Origin: UBA10518 sp022837185
GTDB lineage: Bacteria; Desulfobacterota; Desulfobulbia; Desulfobulbales; Desulfobulbaceae
Reading direction: 5' to 3'
Length of the DNA: 64,000 nt
Assembly: GCA_034007705.1 (NCBI GenBank)
Contig: JAVEQK010000003.1
Span: 124,001 to 188,000, forward strand
The notes under the pieces are model-generated. The model had not been told where the DNA came from and ran no database searches. It saw nothing but the letters and a program-made list of their open reading frames with translations. Below are positions 17,382-26,477 of the stretch, piece by piece (positions within the stretch are counted from its first letter, which is position 1; each line of letters begins with the position of its first letter). The translations under genes were made by a program, and so were the position numbers.

Positions 17382-18269
17382 GTGCCCGGTCAGAGTCAAA
17401 CGCCCCCCAAGGATCCGCCCGCCGTCGGGAAAGAACTCCCGGGAGCGCTTCTTTTTCTTCTCCATGCCGGGTGTTTCCTGCTGGTCGTCCTGTACGTCAA
17501 CCTGTTCCAGGCCTGGGCCTGGCTGGTTGCCAGGCTGGGTCAGGGTGTGGTTGCCTCCTTCCTTCCCGTGGCGGTCACCCTGGCCGTTCTGCTGGTCATC
17601 GGCTTTTTTTTCGCCCACCGGGTCAACCGGGGATACACCATCAACCTGATTTTCATCGGCCTCGGCATGGTCGGGGCGTTTCTCGCCCTGGCGGTTCCGG
17701 ATTCCTCCGTGCCGGTCAAACGAATCCATGTCGCCGAATATATAATCCTTTCCTTTCTGGTCCGCTACACTTTAAGCCGTCGCCTCCGGGGCGCGGACCT
17801 CACCCTGTTCACGGCCCTGGTCACCATACTGCTGGGCATCCATGACGAAATGCTGCAGGGGCTCCATGCCCTGCGCTATTACGGCTGGCGCGACATTCTT
17901 GTCAACGGCCTGGCCGGCCTGAGCGGGGCACTGCTCGGGCACGGGCTCTACTGTTTCGTCCGCCCGCCGCGGCCCGGCAGCGCGGTGCGGACCGGCCCGG
18001 TGTTTTCGCCCGGCCTTGTGCTGCTGTACCTGCTTCTGGCCGCGGCGACGGTCTGGCTGGTGGTGGCGCTGTTCTTGCAGCGGGGCGGAGTGTTTTCCAT
18101 CCTGTCCTTCCTTCCCCTGGCCGCCGCCTCCCTGCTCACACTTTACCGGCATCCGGAATATATTCTTACCACCCGACGGCACCACGGTCTGCAGGCTGTC
18201 TGGTGGCTGGCCTCGGCATTGCCGGTCTATCCCCTGCTGGCGAACTGGACGGGGAGGGAATTCCTCTGA
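17382..18269 (+). CDS. VanZ-like membrane protein
   Basis: 295 residues from GTG 17382, chosen for the AAGGAGG site four bases upstream. There are seven or eight predicted membrane helices. The VanZ-type region lies in the middle: KRIHVAEYIILSFLVRY followed by HDEMLQGLHALRYYGWRDIL and the VNGLAGLSGALLG helix, i.e. the DE-x2-Q...D...N...G pattern. VanZ-family proteins include a teicoplanin-resistance protein, but most members, like this one, have unknown roles in the envelope. The C-terminal half has extra helices beyond the VanZ core. It precedes the endonuclease V gene by 23 nt. Confidence 0.75.
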   Translation: MPGQSQTPPKDPPAVGKELPGALLFLLHAGCFLLVVLYVNLFQAWAWLVARLGQGVVASFLPVAVTLAVLLVIGFFFAHRVNRGYTINLIFIGLGMVGAFLALAVPDSSVPVKRIHVAEYIILSFLVRYTLSRRLRGADLTLFTALVTILLGIHDEMLQGLHALRYYGWRDILVNGLAGLSGALLGHGLYCFVRPPRPGSAVRTGPVFSPGLVLLYLLLAAATVWLVVALFLQRGGVFSILSFLPLAAASLLTLYRHPEYILTTRRHHGLQAVWWLASALPVYPLLANWTGREFL

Positions 18270-18292
18270 CCGCCGCCGTGCCGGAGGTGTCC

Positions 18293-18847
18293 ATGAAGAT
18301 CGCCCTTGATGTCGCCTACCATCATCGCCATGCCGTGGCCGGCCTGGTCCGCTTCAGGGAATGGGATGCCGACCGGCCGGTTTCGGGCAGGACAATCGTC
18401 TGTCCGGCTCCGGGGCCCTATGTTCCGGGAGAATTCTACAGAAGGGAGCTGCCCTGCCTGATCCGGGCTCTGGAATCGATCCCGCCCGATTATTCCCACG
18501 TGCTGATCGACGGCTATGTTCATCTGCGCCGTCCCCGTGTCAAGGGATTGGGGCGGTATCTGTACGAATACCTTGCCGGCAGGGCGGTTGTCATCGGCGT
18601 GGCCAAAAGCCCCCTGGCAATGGCCCGGGACTTCGTGCCGGTCCTCAGGGGCCGGAGCAGGCGGCCGCTGTATGTTTCGGCGATGGGGACGGACCTGGAG
18701 ACCGCGGCCGCTGTTGTGGCGAACATGCATGGGAGGTACAGGCTGCCGACCATGACCAAACTCGCGGACAGCCTGGCCAGGCGGGCATCGTCAGAAACGA
18801 CGGGCAATGGAGATGAAGAACACCGTTTTGCCCTCGGCTGTGGTTGA
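18293..18847 (+). CDS. nfi: Endonuclease V (deoxyinosine 3'-endonuclease)-like
   Basis: 184 residues from ATG 18293 (GGAGG five bases upstream). Endonuclease V landmarks are present in order: the first metal ligand in IALDVAYH, the YVPGEFYRRELPCLI motif with its Glu, LIDGYVHLRRPRVKGLGRYL, and VIGVAKSPL. The enzyme cuts DNA or RNA next to inosine. It lacks about 30 N-terminal residues compared with E. coli Nfi. In place of the usual DGxGxxHPR it has DGYVHLRRPR, so activity should not be assumed. Its 3' end overlaps the convergent kinase gene by 57 nt. Confidence 0.75.
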   Translation: MKIALDVAYHHRHAVAGLVRFREWDADRPVSGRTIVCPAPGPYVPGEFYRRELPCLIRALESIPPDYSHVLIDGYVHLRRPRVKGLGRYLYEYLAGRAVVIGVAKSPLAMARDFVPVLRGRSRRPLYVSAMGTDLETAAAVVANMHGRYRLPTMTKLADSLARRASSETTGNGDEEHRFALGCG

Positions 18848-20089
18848 GAGCCAGGCTTCTCCCCGGTGCCGCCTGGCGATCTCCCTGACGATGGCCAGGC
18901 CGAGCCCGGTCCCGTAAACCTGGGGCAGATCCGGGCGGCGGATGAATTCCTCGAAAATGACCTGTTCATTTTCCCGCCGGATAGGCCGGCCGTCATTTTC
19001 CACTGTCAGGATATGGTGCTGTCCCGTTGCCTGGTATCCCATGGCGATCCGGCTCAGGGTGTCGCCGCCGTATTTGAGCGCGTTGTCCACCAGGTTGCGC
19101 AACGCCCTGAGCAGTCCTGTTTTATGGCCGAGAATCCGGGGGGGTACGATGTCGGGCTCAAACCAGCGCACCCGCTGGTTTTCGAACCGGGAGGCAAATT
19201 CCAGACGGATGGTTTCCCACAGCTCCTCGAGCTGCAGGGCCTCGAGATCCCACTTGCGATCCTGCGAGGAGAGGTAGATGTTGATGTCGGCCGCGAGCAG
19301 GGCTATCTGTTCGGCATCCCGCATGATCAGCTCGCAGAACCGCTCCCCCTTTTCGTCCAGGACATCCCGGTACCGTTCCCTGAGCAGCCGGGCCATCCCG
19401 CATGCCGAAACAGCCGGGCTCTTGAGGTCATGGGCGATGGTATTGGCGAACCGCTTTATTTTCCAGGAATTGCTGACCAGTTTCTCTTCAGCTTCCCTGT
19501 GCAGGAAGATCCGCCACATTCCGTCCAGCAGGAGGCGCAGCTGCTCAAGATCAAGATCGTCATAGGGAGCGGCCTTGTTGCCGACCGTCAGTAAGGCGGC
19601 CACCCTGCCGTTATGCCGATGGGGAACGGCCAGCAGCCTGCGGATGGCCAGGTGTCCCTCCGGAATTCCTTTTTTCAAGGGCAGCGGGGCGGAATAGTCG
19701 TTGAGCAGCAAGGGCTGCCCGTTGCGTACCGGTTCTCCGATGATGCCGGCATCGGCAGAATAAAATTCGATGGGCTTCAGGCGGGTCGCGCATTGGGTCA
19801 GTACATTCCTGGACCAGGATTGGACGCGCATGACGGGGTCGTCGTCACTGATGAATCCGAGGAAGCCGATGGGGCTGGCAGTCAGTTGCAGGCCGGTGTC
19901 GAGGACAAGATCGCAGATCTCCTGTTTCGACAGTTCCTTCTCCTCGTGCAGCCTGAGCAGGGTCGAAAGGCGCAGTTCGTTGAGCGGCGATTGTCCGGAC
20001 AGGTCTGTCATGGCAGCGGAAACATTTTCCCTGCCGGACCGCAGAGGAGAAGGGAGGGGCAACCGGTCGGACCGCGACAGGCCCTCCAT
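18791..20089 (-). CDS. Cytoplasmic GAF-domain sensor histidine kinase
   Basis: 432 residues with no membrane segment. Residues about 45-195 look like a GAF sensor domain. The phosphoacceptor histidine is in FANTIAHDLKSPAVSACG, the N box is NLVDNALKYGG and the G2 box is GTGLGLAIVREIARRHRGEAW. No response regulator gene is adjacent, so it is an orphan kinase here. The start is uncertain: neither ATG 20089 nor ATG 20011 has a good ribosome site, and the first 26 residues look unstructured. Its last 57 nt overlap the endonuclease V gene tail to tail. Confidence 0.88.
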   Translation of the reverse strand: MEGLSRSDRLPLPSPLRSGRENVSAAMTDLSGQSPLNELRLSTLLRLHEEKELSKQEICDLVLDTGLQLTASPIGFLGFISDDDPVMRVQSWSRNVLTQCATRLKPIEFYSADAGIIGEPVRNGQPLLLNDYSAPLPLKKGIPEGHLAIRRLLAVPHRHNGRVAALLTVGNKAAPYDDLDLEQLRLLLDGMWRIFLHREAEEKLVSNSWKIKRFANTIAHDLKSPAVSACGMARLLRERYRDVLDEKGERFCELIMRDAEQIALLAADINIYLSSQDRKWDLEALQLEELWETIRLEFASRFENQRVRWFEPDIVPPRILGHKTGLLRALRNLVDNALKYGGDTLSRIAMGYQATGQHHILTVENDGRPIRRENEQVIFEEFIRRPDLPQVYGTGLGLAIVREIARRHRGEAWLSTTAEGKTVFFISIARRF

Positions 20090-20174
20090 CCGGAGATCAG
20101 CCCCGGGGGGGGATAATTTTCCGGTTCAGCGGGCGGCACCATTGTTTCTGTGGTCGCTTCCATGCCGAAACAGG

Positions 20175-22007
20175 TCAGGCCGCCGGCTCTTCTTCCCGGC
20201 CCGGCAACTCCGTCCCCTGCATGATCTGCTTCAGTTCCTCACCGCTGATTTTTTCCTTCTCCAGCAGGACCTGCACCGCTTTTTCAATGGTGTCGCGCTG
20301 CCCGGCGAGGATGTTGAGCGCCACCTGGTACTGTTCATCGATGATTTTTTTCACTTCCTCATCGATCTTGCGGGCGGTCGCCTCGCTGTACTCGCCCCGC
20401 TGGGAAAGGCCCGGCATCAGAAACTGCCCCTTGGACTCCCCCTTCAGGTAGACCTGCCCCATCTGTTCGCTCATGCCGTATTCGATCACCATCGACCGGG
20501 CGATGTCGGCAGCCTTGGCCAGATCGTTGTGCGCCCCCGTGGAGATCTCGTTGAACACGGTCTGTTCCGCGGCCCTGCCGCCCAGCAGGGTGGCGATTTT
20601 GTTCAGCAGCTCGGTTTTGCTCATCAGGTATCGGTCCTCGGTCGGGAGCTGCATGGTATAGCCGAGGGCGGCTATACCCCGGGGCACGATGGTGATTTTC
20701 TGCACCGGGTCCGTATCCGGCAGGGACATGGAGACGATGGCATGGCCGAGTTCATGATAGGCGACTATATTCCGCTCCTTCTTGTTGATGAGACGGTTTT
20801 TCTTCTCCAGGCCGGCCACCACCCGTTCAACCGCCTCTTCGAACTGGGCCATCTCCACCCGCTCCTTCCTGCTGCGGACGGCGAGCAGGGTGGCCTCGTT
20901 CACCAGGTTGGCCAGGTCGGCGCCGACCATGCCCGCGGTCATCGCCGCCAGCCGGTCGACATCGAGGTCCCCTATCCGCTTCACCTTCCGGAGATGGACT
21001 TCAAGGATTTTTTTCCGCCCTTCCTTGTCGGGACGGTCGACAAGGACCTGGCGGTCGAACCGGCCCGGCCGCAGGAGCGCGGGATCAAGCACTTCCGGCC
21101 GATTGGTGGCGGCCATGAGGATGACGCCGATGTTGGAGTCAAAGCCGTCCAGTTCAACCAGGAGCTGGTTCAGCGTCTGCTCCCGTTCGTCATGGCCGCC
21201 GTAGCCCCCGATTCCCCTGGCCTTGCCCAGGGCGTCGAGCTCGTCGATGAAAATGATGCAGGGAGCATTTTTCTTGGCCTCCTCGAACATGTCGCGGACC
21301 CTGGCGGCGCCGAGGCCGACGAACATTTCGACGAATTCTGAACCGCTTATGCTGAAGAACGGCACATTGCTTTCACCGGCAACCGCCTTGGCCAGCATGG
21401 TCTTGCCGGTGCCGGGCGGGCCGACCAGCAGCAGGCCCTTGGGCATCTGGCCGCCGAAGTCGGTGAACTTGTCGGGATTTTTCAGGAATTCAATGATCTC
21501 TTCCAGCTCGACCTTGGCCTCGTCCACGCCGGCCACATCATCGAAGGTGATGCCGGTGGCCTCCTGCTTGTAGATTTTGGCCTTGCTTTTGCCGAGCGAC
21601 ATGAACCCCGGCTGCTGCGGCATCATTTTCTTCATCAGGAAAAACCAGACTCCGAGGAAGATGAACACCGGCAGGAGCCACGAAATAATGTCCCGCAGAA
21701 AGGTCGATTCAATGGTGCCGGAATATTTGACATGGTGGGCGCTGAGCAGTTCGGAGATCTCCGGGTCGACCTTGACGGTCTTGAAGTACTGTTCTTTGCC
21801 GTTTTCACTCTCCGCCTTGAGCCTTCCCTGGATTTCGTTGGCGGTGATGGCGACCTCTGCGACTTTTCCCTGCTCCAGGTACTGGAGAAATTCGCTGTAC
21901 GGGAGCGTTTTGACCGCAAAGGAGCCGGCCAGGTAGTTCTGCACGATGAGCACAATCCAGATGCCGATGATGAAATACCAGATGGAAAATTTATAATGTT
22001 TTTTCAT
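20175..22007 (-). CDS. ftsH: ATP-dependent zinc metalloprotease FtsH
   Basis: 610 residues from ATG 22007 (AAGGAG four bases upstream). There are two N-terminal membrane helices (about 8-26 and 107-125) around a small periplasmic domain. The AAA+ module has Walker A GPPGTGKT (196-203), Walker B IIFIDELDA and the second region of homology TNRPEVLDPALLRPGRFDRQ. The protease domain has the zinc motif HELGH near 424 and the downstream Asp in HNDLAKAADIA. It degrades membrane and short-lived cytoplasmic proteins. The start lies inside the yihY gene (17-nt overlap), implying coupling. The C-terminus is charged. Confidence 0.95.
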   Translation of the reverse strand: MKKHYKFSIWYFIIGIWIVLIVQNYLAGSFAVKTLPYSEFLQYLEQGKVAEVAITANEIQGRLKAESENGKEQYFKTVKVDPEISELLSAHHVKYSGTIESTFLRDIISWLLPVFIFLGVWFFLMKKMMPQQPGFMSLGKSKAKIYKQEATGITFDDVAGVDEAKVELEEIIEFLKNPDKFTDFGGQMPKGLLLVGPPGTGKTMLAKAVAGESNVPFFSISGSEFVEMFVGLGAARVRDMFEEAKKNAPCIIFIDELDALGKARGIGGYGGHDEREQTLNQLLVELDGFDSNIGVILMAATNRPEVLDPALLRPGRFDRQVLVDRPDKEGRKKILEVHLRKVKRIGDLDVDRLAAMTAGMVGADLANLVNEATLLAVRSRKERVEMAQFEEAVERVVAGLEKKNRLINKKERNIVAYHELGHAIVSMSLPDTDPVQKITIVPRGIAALGYTMQLPTEDRYLMSKTELLNKIATLLGGRAAEQTVFNEISTGAHNDLAKAADIARSMVIEYGMSEQMGQVYLKGESKGQFLMPGLSQRGEYSEATARKIDEEVKKIIDEQYQVALNILAGQRDTIEKAVQVLLEKEKISGEELKQIMQGTELPGREEEPAA

Positions 22008-23502
22008 TGTTCTCCTTGTCGGGTGCTGTCTCCTGCCCGGCCGCGGAAGCCGGGGTGATGAGCGGAAAATCGGCGGGGGGTATGGCGGATTCGGCCGCAG
22101 CGAGGATCCGGTCGGCGAAGCGGCCCCCCGTGGTCGGTATCTTTTCATGGCCGAGGACAAGCTGGACAACCTGGCGCGCCTCGATGGTTTCGGCCGGCGC
22201 CGCGGGCACATAGGCGCTGCCGCCGTCATCGGTCCTGTGCAGCAGGCCGCCCCGGATCAGATCATTGATGATGTCCATGATGCCGCCGGGCTGTTCTCCC
22301 GGGTTGGCCCGGAGGAGGTCGTCGAAGGTGGTCGGCGTTTTCCTGGAAAAATTGACATAGACGGTGTTGAGAATGTCAAGGGCAAGCTGCAGGGTACGCT
22401 GCGGTGAAACCCGGGAGCCGGGGAGATAATAGAGGTTGCGGTTCTGGATGGCGTAGGCGAGGACGGCGCCGAGCAGGATAAAGATCCAGCCGAGGTGCAC
22501 CCAGATAAGAAAAAGAGGCAGCGAGGCAAAGGAGCCGTAAATGGCATTGTACTTGGAGACCCCGATCTGCAGGAGAATGTATCCCTTCTGCACGACAAAC
22601 CAGCAAATGCCGCCGAACAGGGCGCCGATAAAGGCCGCGGATGTTTTGACCCGTTCGGCCGGGAAAAACATGTACATGACCATGAGGGTCAGGATGACGA
22701 AAAGAAAGGGAAGCAGCTTCAGCAGCATGGTCACGGCCCAGGCCGACGGGATAAATATCCGCAGACGGGCCATGATCTCCGGAGACGCGAGAACGGCGTC
22801 GCCGGCGATGGCGATGTTGATGGAGACGGGCAGGAGAATCAGCAGAGCCAGGTAATCCATGATTTTCCTGAACATCGGCCGGCCGCGTCTGGAATGCCAG
22901 ATGGCGTTCATGGCCGCCTCGATGGTGCTCATCAGGAGAATTACGGCCCACAGAAGGCCGATGATGCCGAAGGCGCCAATGGCGGCGAAATTGGTTCTCT
23001 CGACGTAGTCGAAGATGGTGTCGACGGCGTTGCGCAAATGCCTGGTCAATGATTCCGGCTCCGGAGGGATGTCCCCGGCGGCCGGCGGTCCGCCGGGAAG
23101 CGTATCGCCTGGGGAAGCGGCGGGATCGACGGGAGGCGCTCCGCCCGGATATTGGGGCTCCAGTTGGTCGATGAAGCGGTAGGCCGCTGTTTTCAACTGG
23201 TCTCCGCCGCCCATCCCCTTGAGGAGCGCGGTGCTCAGGGCCAGCAGAGGAACCATGGACAGGACAATGGAGTAGGTAAGGGCTGAGGCCCGGAGAGATA
23301 TTCCCGTTTCGGAGAATTCGTGGGTCACGATAAAAGCAACCCGCAGCAGGCTGCGCACCATGGCCGCCAGCCCCCTCTCCGCCTCCCTGGTTTTAAAGGA
23401 CCATCGCTGCAGGGAGCCTGTCCAGCCCTGCCGGGTATCCAGGTCTTCGGCCGCGGGGGAGCCGGTTGCCGCTGCGCGGTTTTTTTCTCTCAAATCAGAC
23501 AT
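21991..23502 (-). CDS. YihY/BrkB-family membrane protein
   Basis: 503 residues. The core has six predicted helices with the family segments SLRASALTYSIVLSMVPLLA near residue 70 and YGSFASLPLFLIWVHLGWIF in the last helices. A Pro/Gly-rich loop of about 45 residues (about 118-160) interrupts the first half. The C-terminal 130 residues are soluble and look like a winged-helix-type domain. The family was once called ribonuclease BN but is now regarded as an inner-membrane protein of unknown function. It lies upstream of ftsH and overlaps its start. Confidence 0.88.
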   Translation of the reverse strand: MSDLREKNRAAATGSPAAEDLDTRQGWTGSLQRWSFKTREAERGLAAMVRSLLRVAFIVTHEFSETGISLRASALTYSIVLSMVPLLALSTALLKGMGGGDQLKTAAYRFIDQLEPQYPGGAPPVDPAASPGDTLPGGPPAAGDIPPEPESLTRHLRNAVDTIFDYVERTNFAAIGAFGIIGLLWAVILLMSTIEAAMNAIWHSRRGRPMFRKIMDYLALLILLPVSINIAIAGDAVLASPEIMARLRIFIPSAWAVTMLLKLLPFLFVILTLMVMYMFFPAERVKTSAAFIGALFGGICWFVVQKGYILLQIGVSKYNAIYGSFASLPLFLIWVHLGWIFILLGAVLAYAIQNRNLYYLPGSRVSPQRTLQLALDILNTVYVNFSRKTPTTFDDLLRANPGEQPGGIMDIINDLIRGGLLHRTDDGGSAYVPAAPAETIEARQVVQLVLGHEKIPTTGGRFADRILAAAESAIPPADFPLITPASAAGQETAPDKENNEKTL

Positions 23503-23598
23503 CAACAGTCGTTCGGCTGGTTAAATAATCATGACAAATACATATTACCGCGCTGCGGCCCGGCAGTCAAACACGGTGCGCGGCGGGGCGGGCCCGGG

Positions 23599-23624
23599 CC
23601 ATTGTCTCCAGGCAGTGACAATGG
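23599..23624. other. Stem-loop downstream of the lytic transglycosylase gene
   Basis: CCATTGTC and GACAATGG form a perfect 8-bp stem around a 10-nt loop, just past the stop at 23642. There is no T-tract in the minus-strand direction, so it may be a transcript-end stabiliser rather than an intrinsic terminator. Confidence 0.35.
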
Positions 23625-23641
23625 GCCATGGATGGGGCCGG

Positions 23642-25087
23642 TCAGTTCGGTCTGGTTTTGGATTTTTTCTGCAGCTCAACGACTTTGATGGTGCCGGCCG
23701 GTACGGTGTTGCCGGGGATTTTCAGCTTCTGGCCGATCCGGATGGTCGCCCGCTTGTCAAGGCCGTTCGCCAGGATCAGCGCATTGACGGAAATCTTGTG
23801 TTTGCGGGCAATGGATCCGGCCGTGTCGCCCCGGCGGACAATATATTCATTGTCCCGGACCTGATGCGGCTGGTAGATGCTCCCCGGCAGGCTGGCGACG
23901 CGTTCGCGCACCGCGGCGATGGCGGGAAGACGGACGGAGAAACCCCTGGGAATAAATTTCCGGCCGGACAGGACGGGCCGCAGAAGGGAGGGATTGAGGC
24001 GGGTGAAGTCTTCTTCGGCAACCCGGAAATGGGACATGATGTCCGCCGCCCTGGCATAGCCTTCAAGCCGCAGCATGACCGTGGCTTCCGGCCGGTCGGC
24101 AATGAGCCGGGGATCATTTTCCAGTCTTTTCGCCACGTTCATCGCGGCCAGAAATTCGGGATAAAAATTCCGGGCCGCAAATTTGAAGATCCCTGTCCGG
24201 TGATTGTTGAAGATGTTCTCGTAGCCGCCTTTTTCCTTCACCGCCCGTATCATTCCTCCACGGCCGTAATTGTAGGCGGTTATCGCCAGGGGCCAGGTTT
24301 TGAGGGCGGCGTAATTCTCCTTCAGAAAAACGGCGGCCGCCCGGGTGGAAAAAAACGGATCGCAGCGTTCATCGACGATGTCGTTGACGGTCATGTATTG
24401 ACTTCCCGTCCCTCTGGTGAACTGCCACAGACCCACGGCACCGGCCTTGCTTTTCGCCCCGGGATTGAACGAGGATTCGACATGGGGCAGGTAGGCCAGT
24501 TCGGGCGGCAGGTTGTGGCTGATCAGTACCTGCCTGATGTACGGCAGATAGGCGCCGGAGCGGATTACGCCCTCGAGGAAGCGGTCCTTCTGGCCGATCT
24601 GCAGGCGGATGTTGTCCAGGGCGTGGGTGTAGGCGTAGGCGCTTTTGCCGGGGAACATTGCCGCAATGCGCTTTTCGTCATCAGTTTCCGGAGTTTTGCC
24701 TGCGGCCAGGCCGGAAAGGATCGATTTGTAATGCTGGCGGGCCAGTTTGATGAGTTGCTGGTTGATATGGGCGGAGCCGGGCTCGTTCCAATCGACCAGG
24801 TCGACAACTCCATAGATGATGTCCAGGTTTTCCTGGTCATGCAGCACCCCCTGCCGGGTGGAGTAGCGGGCGTAAATGTCCTCCCAGAAACGCACATTGG
24901 GCCGAATGCTCGGATAGAGCGGGAAGAGCTCTTCAGTCCGTGCCTGGGGGATAGACGCGAAGAGGACGGCCAGAAAGATGACCCAGGCCAGCATCCCCCC
25001 GGGCCGTGGAAGGCGGGGGGAACCGGATGGGCTCCGGAGTGGCGTGCGGCTGGCGGGAGAGGACTGCTGTCTGTTCCGATTACCCAT
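23642..25087 (-). CDS. Membrane-bound lytic transglycosylase with LysM domain (MltD-like)
   Basis: 481 residues. The N-terminus has a basic, proline-rich leader then a hydrophobic segment (about 32-48) for export. The transglycosylase fold is marked by LPHVESSFNPGAKSKAGAVG (catalytic Glu near 203), GLWQFTRGTG and ITAYNYGRGGM. One LysM repeat at the C-terminus (EYIVRRGDTAGSIARKHKIS to IRIGQKLKIP) binds glycan. The enzyme cleaves peptidoglycan strands in the periplasm. E. coli MltD has two LysM repeats; this protein has one. A divergent AT-rich promoter region separates it from the Nudix gene. Confidence 0.9.
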   Translation of the reverse strand: MGNRNRQQSSPASRTPLRSPSGSPRLPRPGGMLAWVIFLAVLFASIPQARTEELFPLYPSIRPNVRFWEDIYARYSTRQGVLHDQENLDIIYGVVDLVDWNEPGSAHINQQLIKLARQHYKSILSGLAAGKTPETDDEKRIAAMFPGKSAYAYTHALDNIRLQIGQKDRFLEGVIRSGAYLPYIRQVLISHNLPPELAYLPHVESSFNPGAKSKAGAVGLWQFTRGTGSQYMTVNDIVDERCDPFFSTRAAAVFLKENYAALKTWPLAITAYNYGRGGMIRAVKEKGGYENIFNNHRTGIFKFAARNFYPEFLAAMNVAKRLENDPRLIADRPEATVMLRLEGYARAADIMSHFRVAEEDFTRLNPSLLRPVLSGRKFIPRGFSVRLPAIAAVRERVASLPGSIYQPHQVRDNEYIVRRGDTAGSIARKHKISVNALILANGLDKRATIRIGQKLKIPGNTVPAGTIKVVELQKKSKTRPN

Positions 25088-25118
25088 GGCTCGTCTTGCA
25101 GGCAGAAGTGGATGGAGT

Positions 25119-25133
25119 TATTATAGCATAATA
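25119..25133. promoter_or_regulatory. Palindrome overlapping a -10 element between divergent genes
   Basis: TATTAT-AGC-ATAATA is a perfect 15-nt palindrome. On the minus strand a consensus TATAAT (25125-25120), a likely -10 for the transglycosylase gene, falls inside it, so a bound protein could block transcription. The AT-rich 6-3-6 form is reminiscent of Fur/PerR-type boxes, but it is not a clear match. Confidence 0.4.
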
Positions 25134-25191
25134 TATCATAATCCAATGGAAAAAATGAGGAGAAAAGAACTTTGGAAGGAAAGATTCCCCC

Positions 25192-25677
25192 ATGTATGAA
25201 CCGGTCATAGGAACGCTGGGCTACGTCCTGTCGCCCGACCGAACCAGGGTGCTGCTGGTCAGGCGGGACGCCCGGCCGAACGATCACCATCTCGGCAAGT
25301 ATAACGGGCTCGGCGGCAAGGTCAGGGCCGATGAGGATGTCCTCTCCGGCCTCACCAGGGAACTCCGCGAAGAGGCCGGCATTGATTGTCTGGATGTGGC
25401 GTTGAGGGGGACGATCAACTGGAAGGATTTCGGCCCCGACAACAAAAGCTGGCTGGGCTTTATTTTCCTGATCACCCGGTTTGCCGGCGAGCCGTTCACC
25501 GTCAATGAGGAGGGTGTACTGGGCTGGCACCGCCTGGGCACTCTCGATACGCTGGAGATGTGGGAAGGAGACCGTTTTTTTCTTCCCCTGGTTTTTGATG
25601 ACGATCCGAGGATATTTTACGGATACCTGCCGTACAGGAACGGCAGGCCAGTGGACTGGACGTACAGGAGAATGTGA
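25192..25677 (+). CDS. Nudix hydrolase (MutT/8-oxo-dGTPase-like)
   Basis: 161 residues with a complete Nudix box, GGKVRADEDVLSGLTRELRE followed by EAG (about 42-64), matching G-x5-E-x7-RE-x2-EE-x-G. The layout, with the box near residue 45 and a WxGFIFL strand, resembles MTH1/MutT-type 8-oxo-dGTP diphosphatases, so nucleotide-pool cleaning is a fair guess. Family members vary in substrate. AAGGAAAG precedes the ATG at 25192. Confidence 0.88.
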   Translation: MYEPVIGTLGYVLSPDRTRVLLVRRDARPNDHHLGKYNGLGGKVRADEDVLSGLTRELREEAGIDCLDVALRGTINWKDFGPDNKSWLGFIFLITRFAGEPFTVNEEGVLGWHRLGTLDTLEMWEGDRFFLPLVFDDDPRIFYGYLPYRNGRPVDWTYRRM

Positions 25678-25693
25678 GCCGCACTGAAAAACC

Positions 25694-25722
25694 TTGCGCT
25701 GGCGGCGGCGGCCAATTATATT
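25694..25722 (+). promoter_or_regulatory. Probable promoter of the zapB-like/zapA unit
   Basis: TTGCGC (25694-25699) and TATATT (25717-25722) are separated by 17 nt. They lie about 78 nt before the coiled-coil gene. The match is by consensus only. Confidence 0.5.
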
Positions 25723-25799
25723 AGTGGGAACGGTTCAAGTCTCTTTTAATTTCAAATAGTTGCATGCGAACGGAAGGCGTTTGCATGGAGGATTACGTC

Positions 25800-26114
25800 A
25801 TGGAGAACAATACGGAACTTGTTCGTCTGGAACAGTTTGTCGATAACCTGCTGACCAAACATAAAGAGCTCCGGGACTCCTATCGGGCCCTTGAGTCGAG
25901 GTATGCGGAGAAGAGCGCTGAATGTGAGAAGCTGAAAGACACCATTGCCGAATTACGCACCGAACGCTCCGAAGTCGGGTCCAGGGTCTCGGGCCTCCTT
26001 GGCCGGATCGAGCAGTGGGAAACGGAGCAGAAAACGGCCGATACCGGCCAACCCGATAAACCGGATGATTCACAGGGCAAGCTTTTCCACAAAGAACGCG
26101 CCGGCGCCAAGTGA
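25800..26114 (+). CDS. Small coiled-coil protein, ZapB-like
   Basis: About 104 residues. From residue 5 to 78 it is an almost continuous heptad-rich coiled coil (LVRLEQFVDNLLTKHKELRD, then SRYAEKSAECEKLKDTIAEL), followed by a polar tail. It lies 56 nt before zapA, the arrangement expected of a Z-ring regulator pair, so a ZapB-like role in cell division is likely. This is inferred from context and structure, since such short coiled coils have no catalytic signature. ATG 25800 has GGAGG eight bases upstream; ATG 25785 is an alternative with its own GGAAGG site. Confidence 0.7.
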   Translation: MENNTELVRLEQFVDNLLTKHKELRDSYRALESRYAEKSAECEKLKDTIAELRTERSEVGSRVSGLLGRIEQWETEQKTADTGQPDKPDDSQGKLFHKERAGAK

Positions 26115-26170
26115 TGAAATGATGAAAACGCGTCGCCGGCAGGCCGGTTGAAATCATTTCAGGGCTATCC

Positions 26171-26455
26171 ATGGAACGGCGGGTTGATCTTCATCTTTTC
26201 GGCCAGGAATTCTCCTTTTATACCGATGCCCCCGAGGAAGAAGTCGAAGAAATCATCAGCATGGTCCGCCGGGAACTGGAGGAAGAAAGCCAGTCGATCC
26301 GCACCTCCCTGCCTTCCAATAAAATGCTGGTGCTGGTCTGCCTCAGAATCGCGGCGCGGTATGTGGAACTGGAAAAGCGGTTTGAACGCTTCCGGTCAAA
26401 GCAGGAAGCATCGATTGACAAGTTGATCAGCAAGTTTTCGGACGGTGCGGAATGA
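26171..26455 (+). CDS. zapA: Cell division protein ZapA
   Basis: 94 residues. The N-terminal strand pair VDLHLFGQEFSFYTDAPEEE and the following amphipathic region, with KMLVLVCLRIAARYVELEKR leading into a C-terminal coiled coil, match ZapA. The protein tetramerises and bundles FtsZ filaments at midcell. The coiled coil is of normal length for short ZapA proteins. The gene is followed directly by a probable 6S RNA, the same neighbour order as zapA-ssrS in many proteobacteria. Confidence 0.9.
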   Translation: MERRVDLHLFGQEFSFYTDAPEEEVEEIISMVRRELEEESQSIRTSLPSNKMLVLVCLRIAARYVELEKRFERFRSKQEASIDKLISKFSDGAE

Positions 26456-26477
26456 TCAGGCAGCCGATGAAATAATT

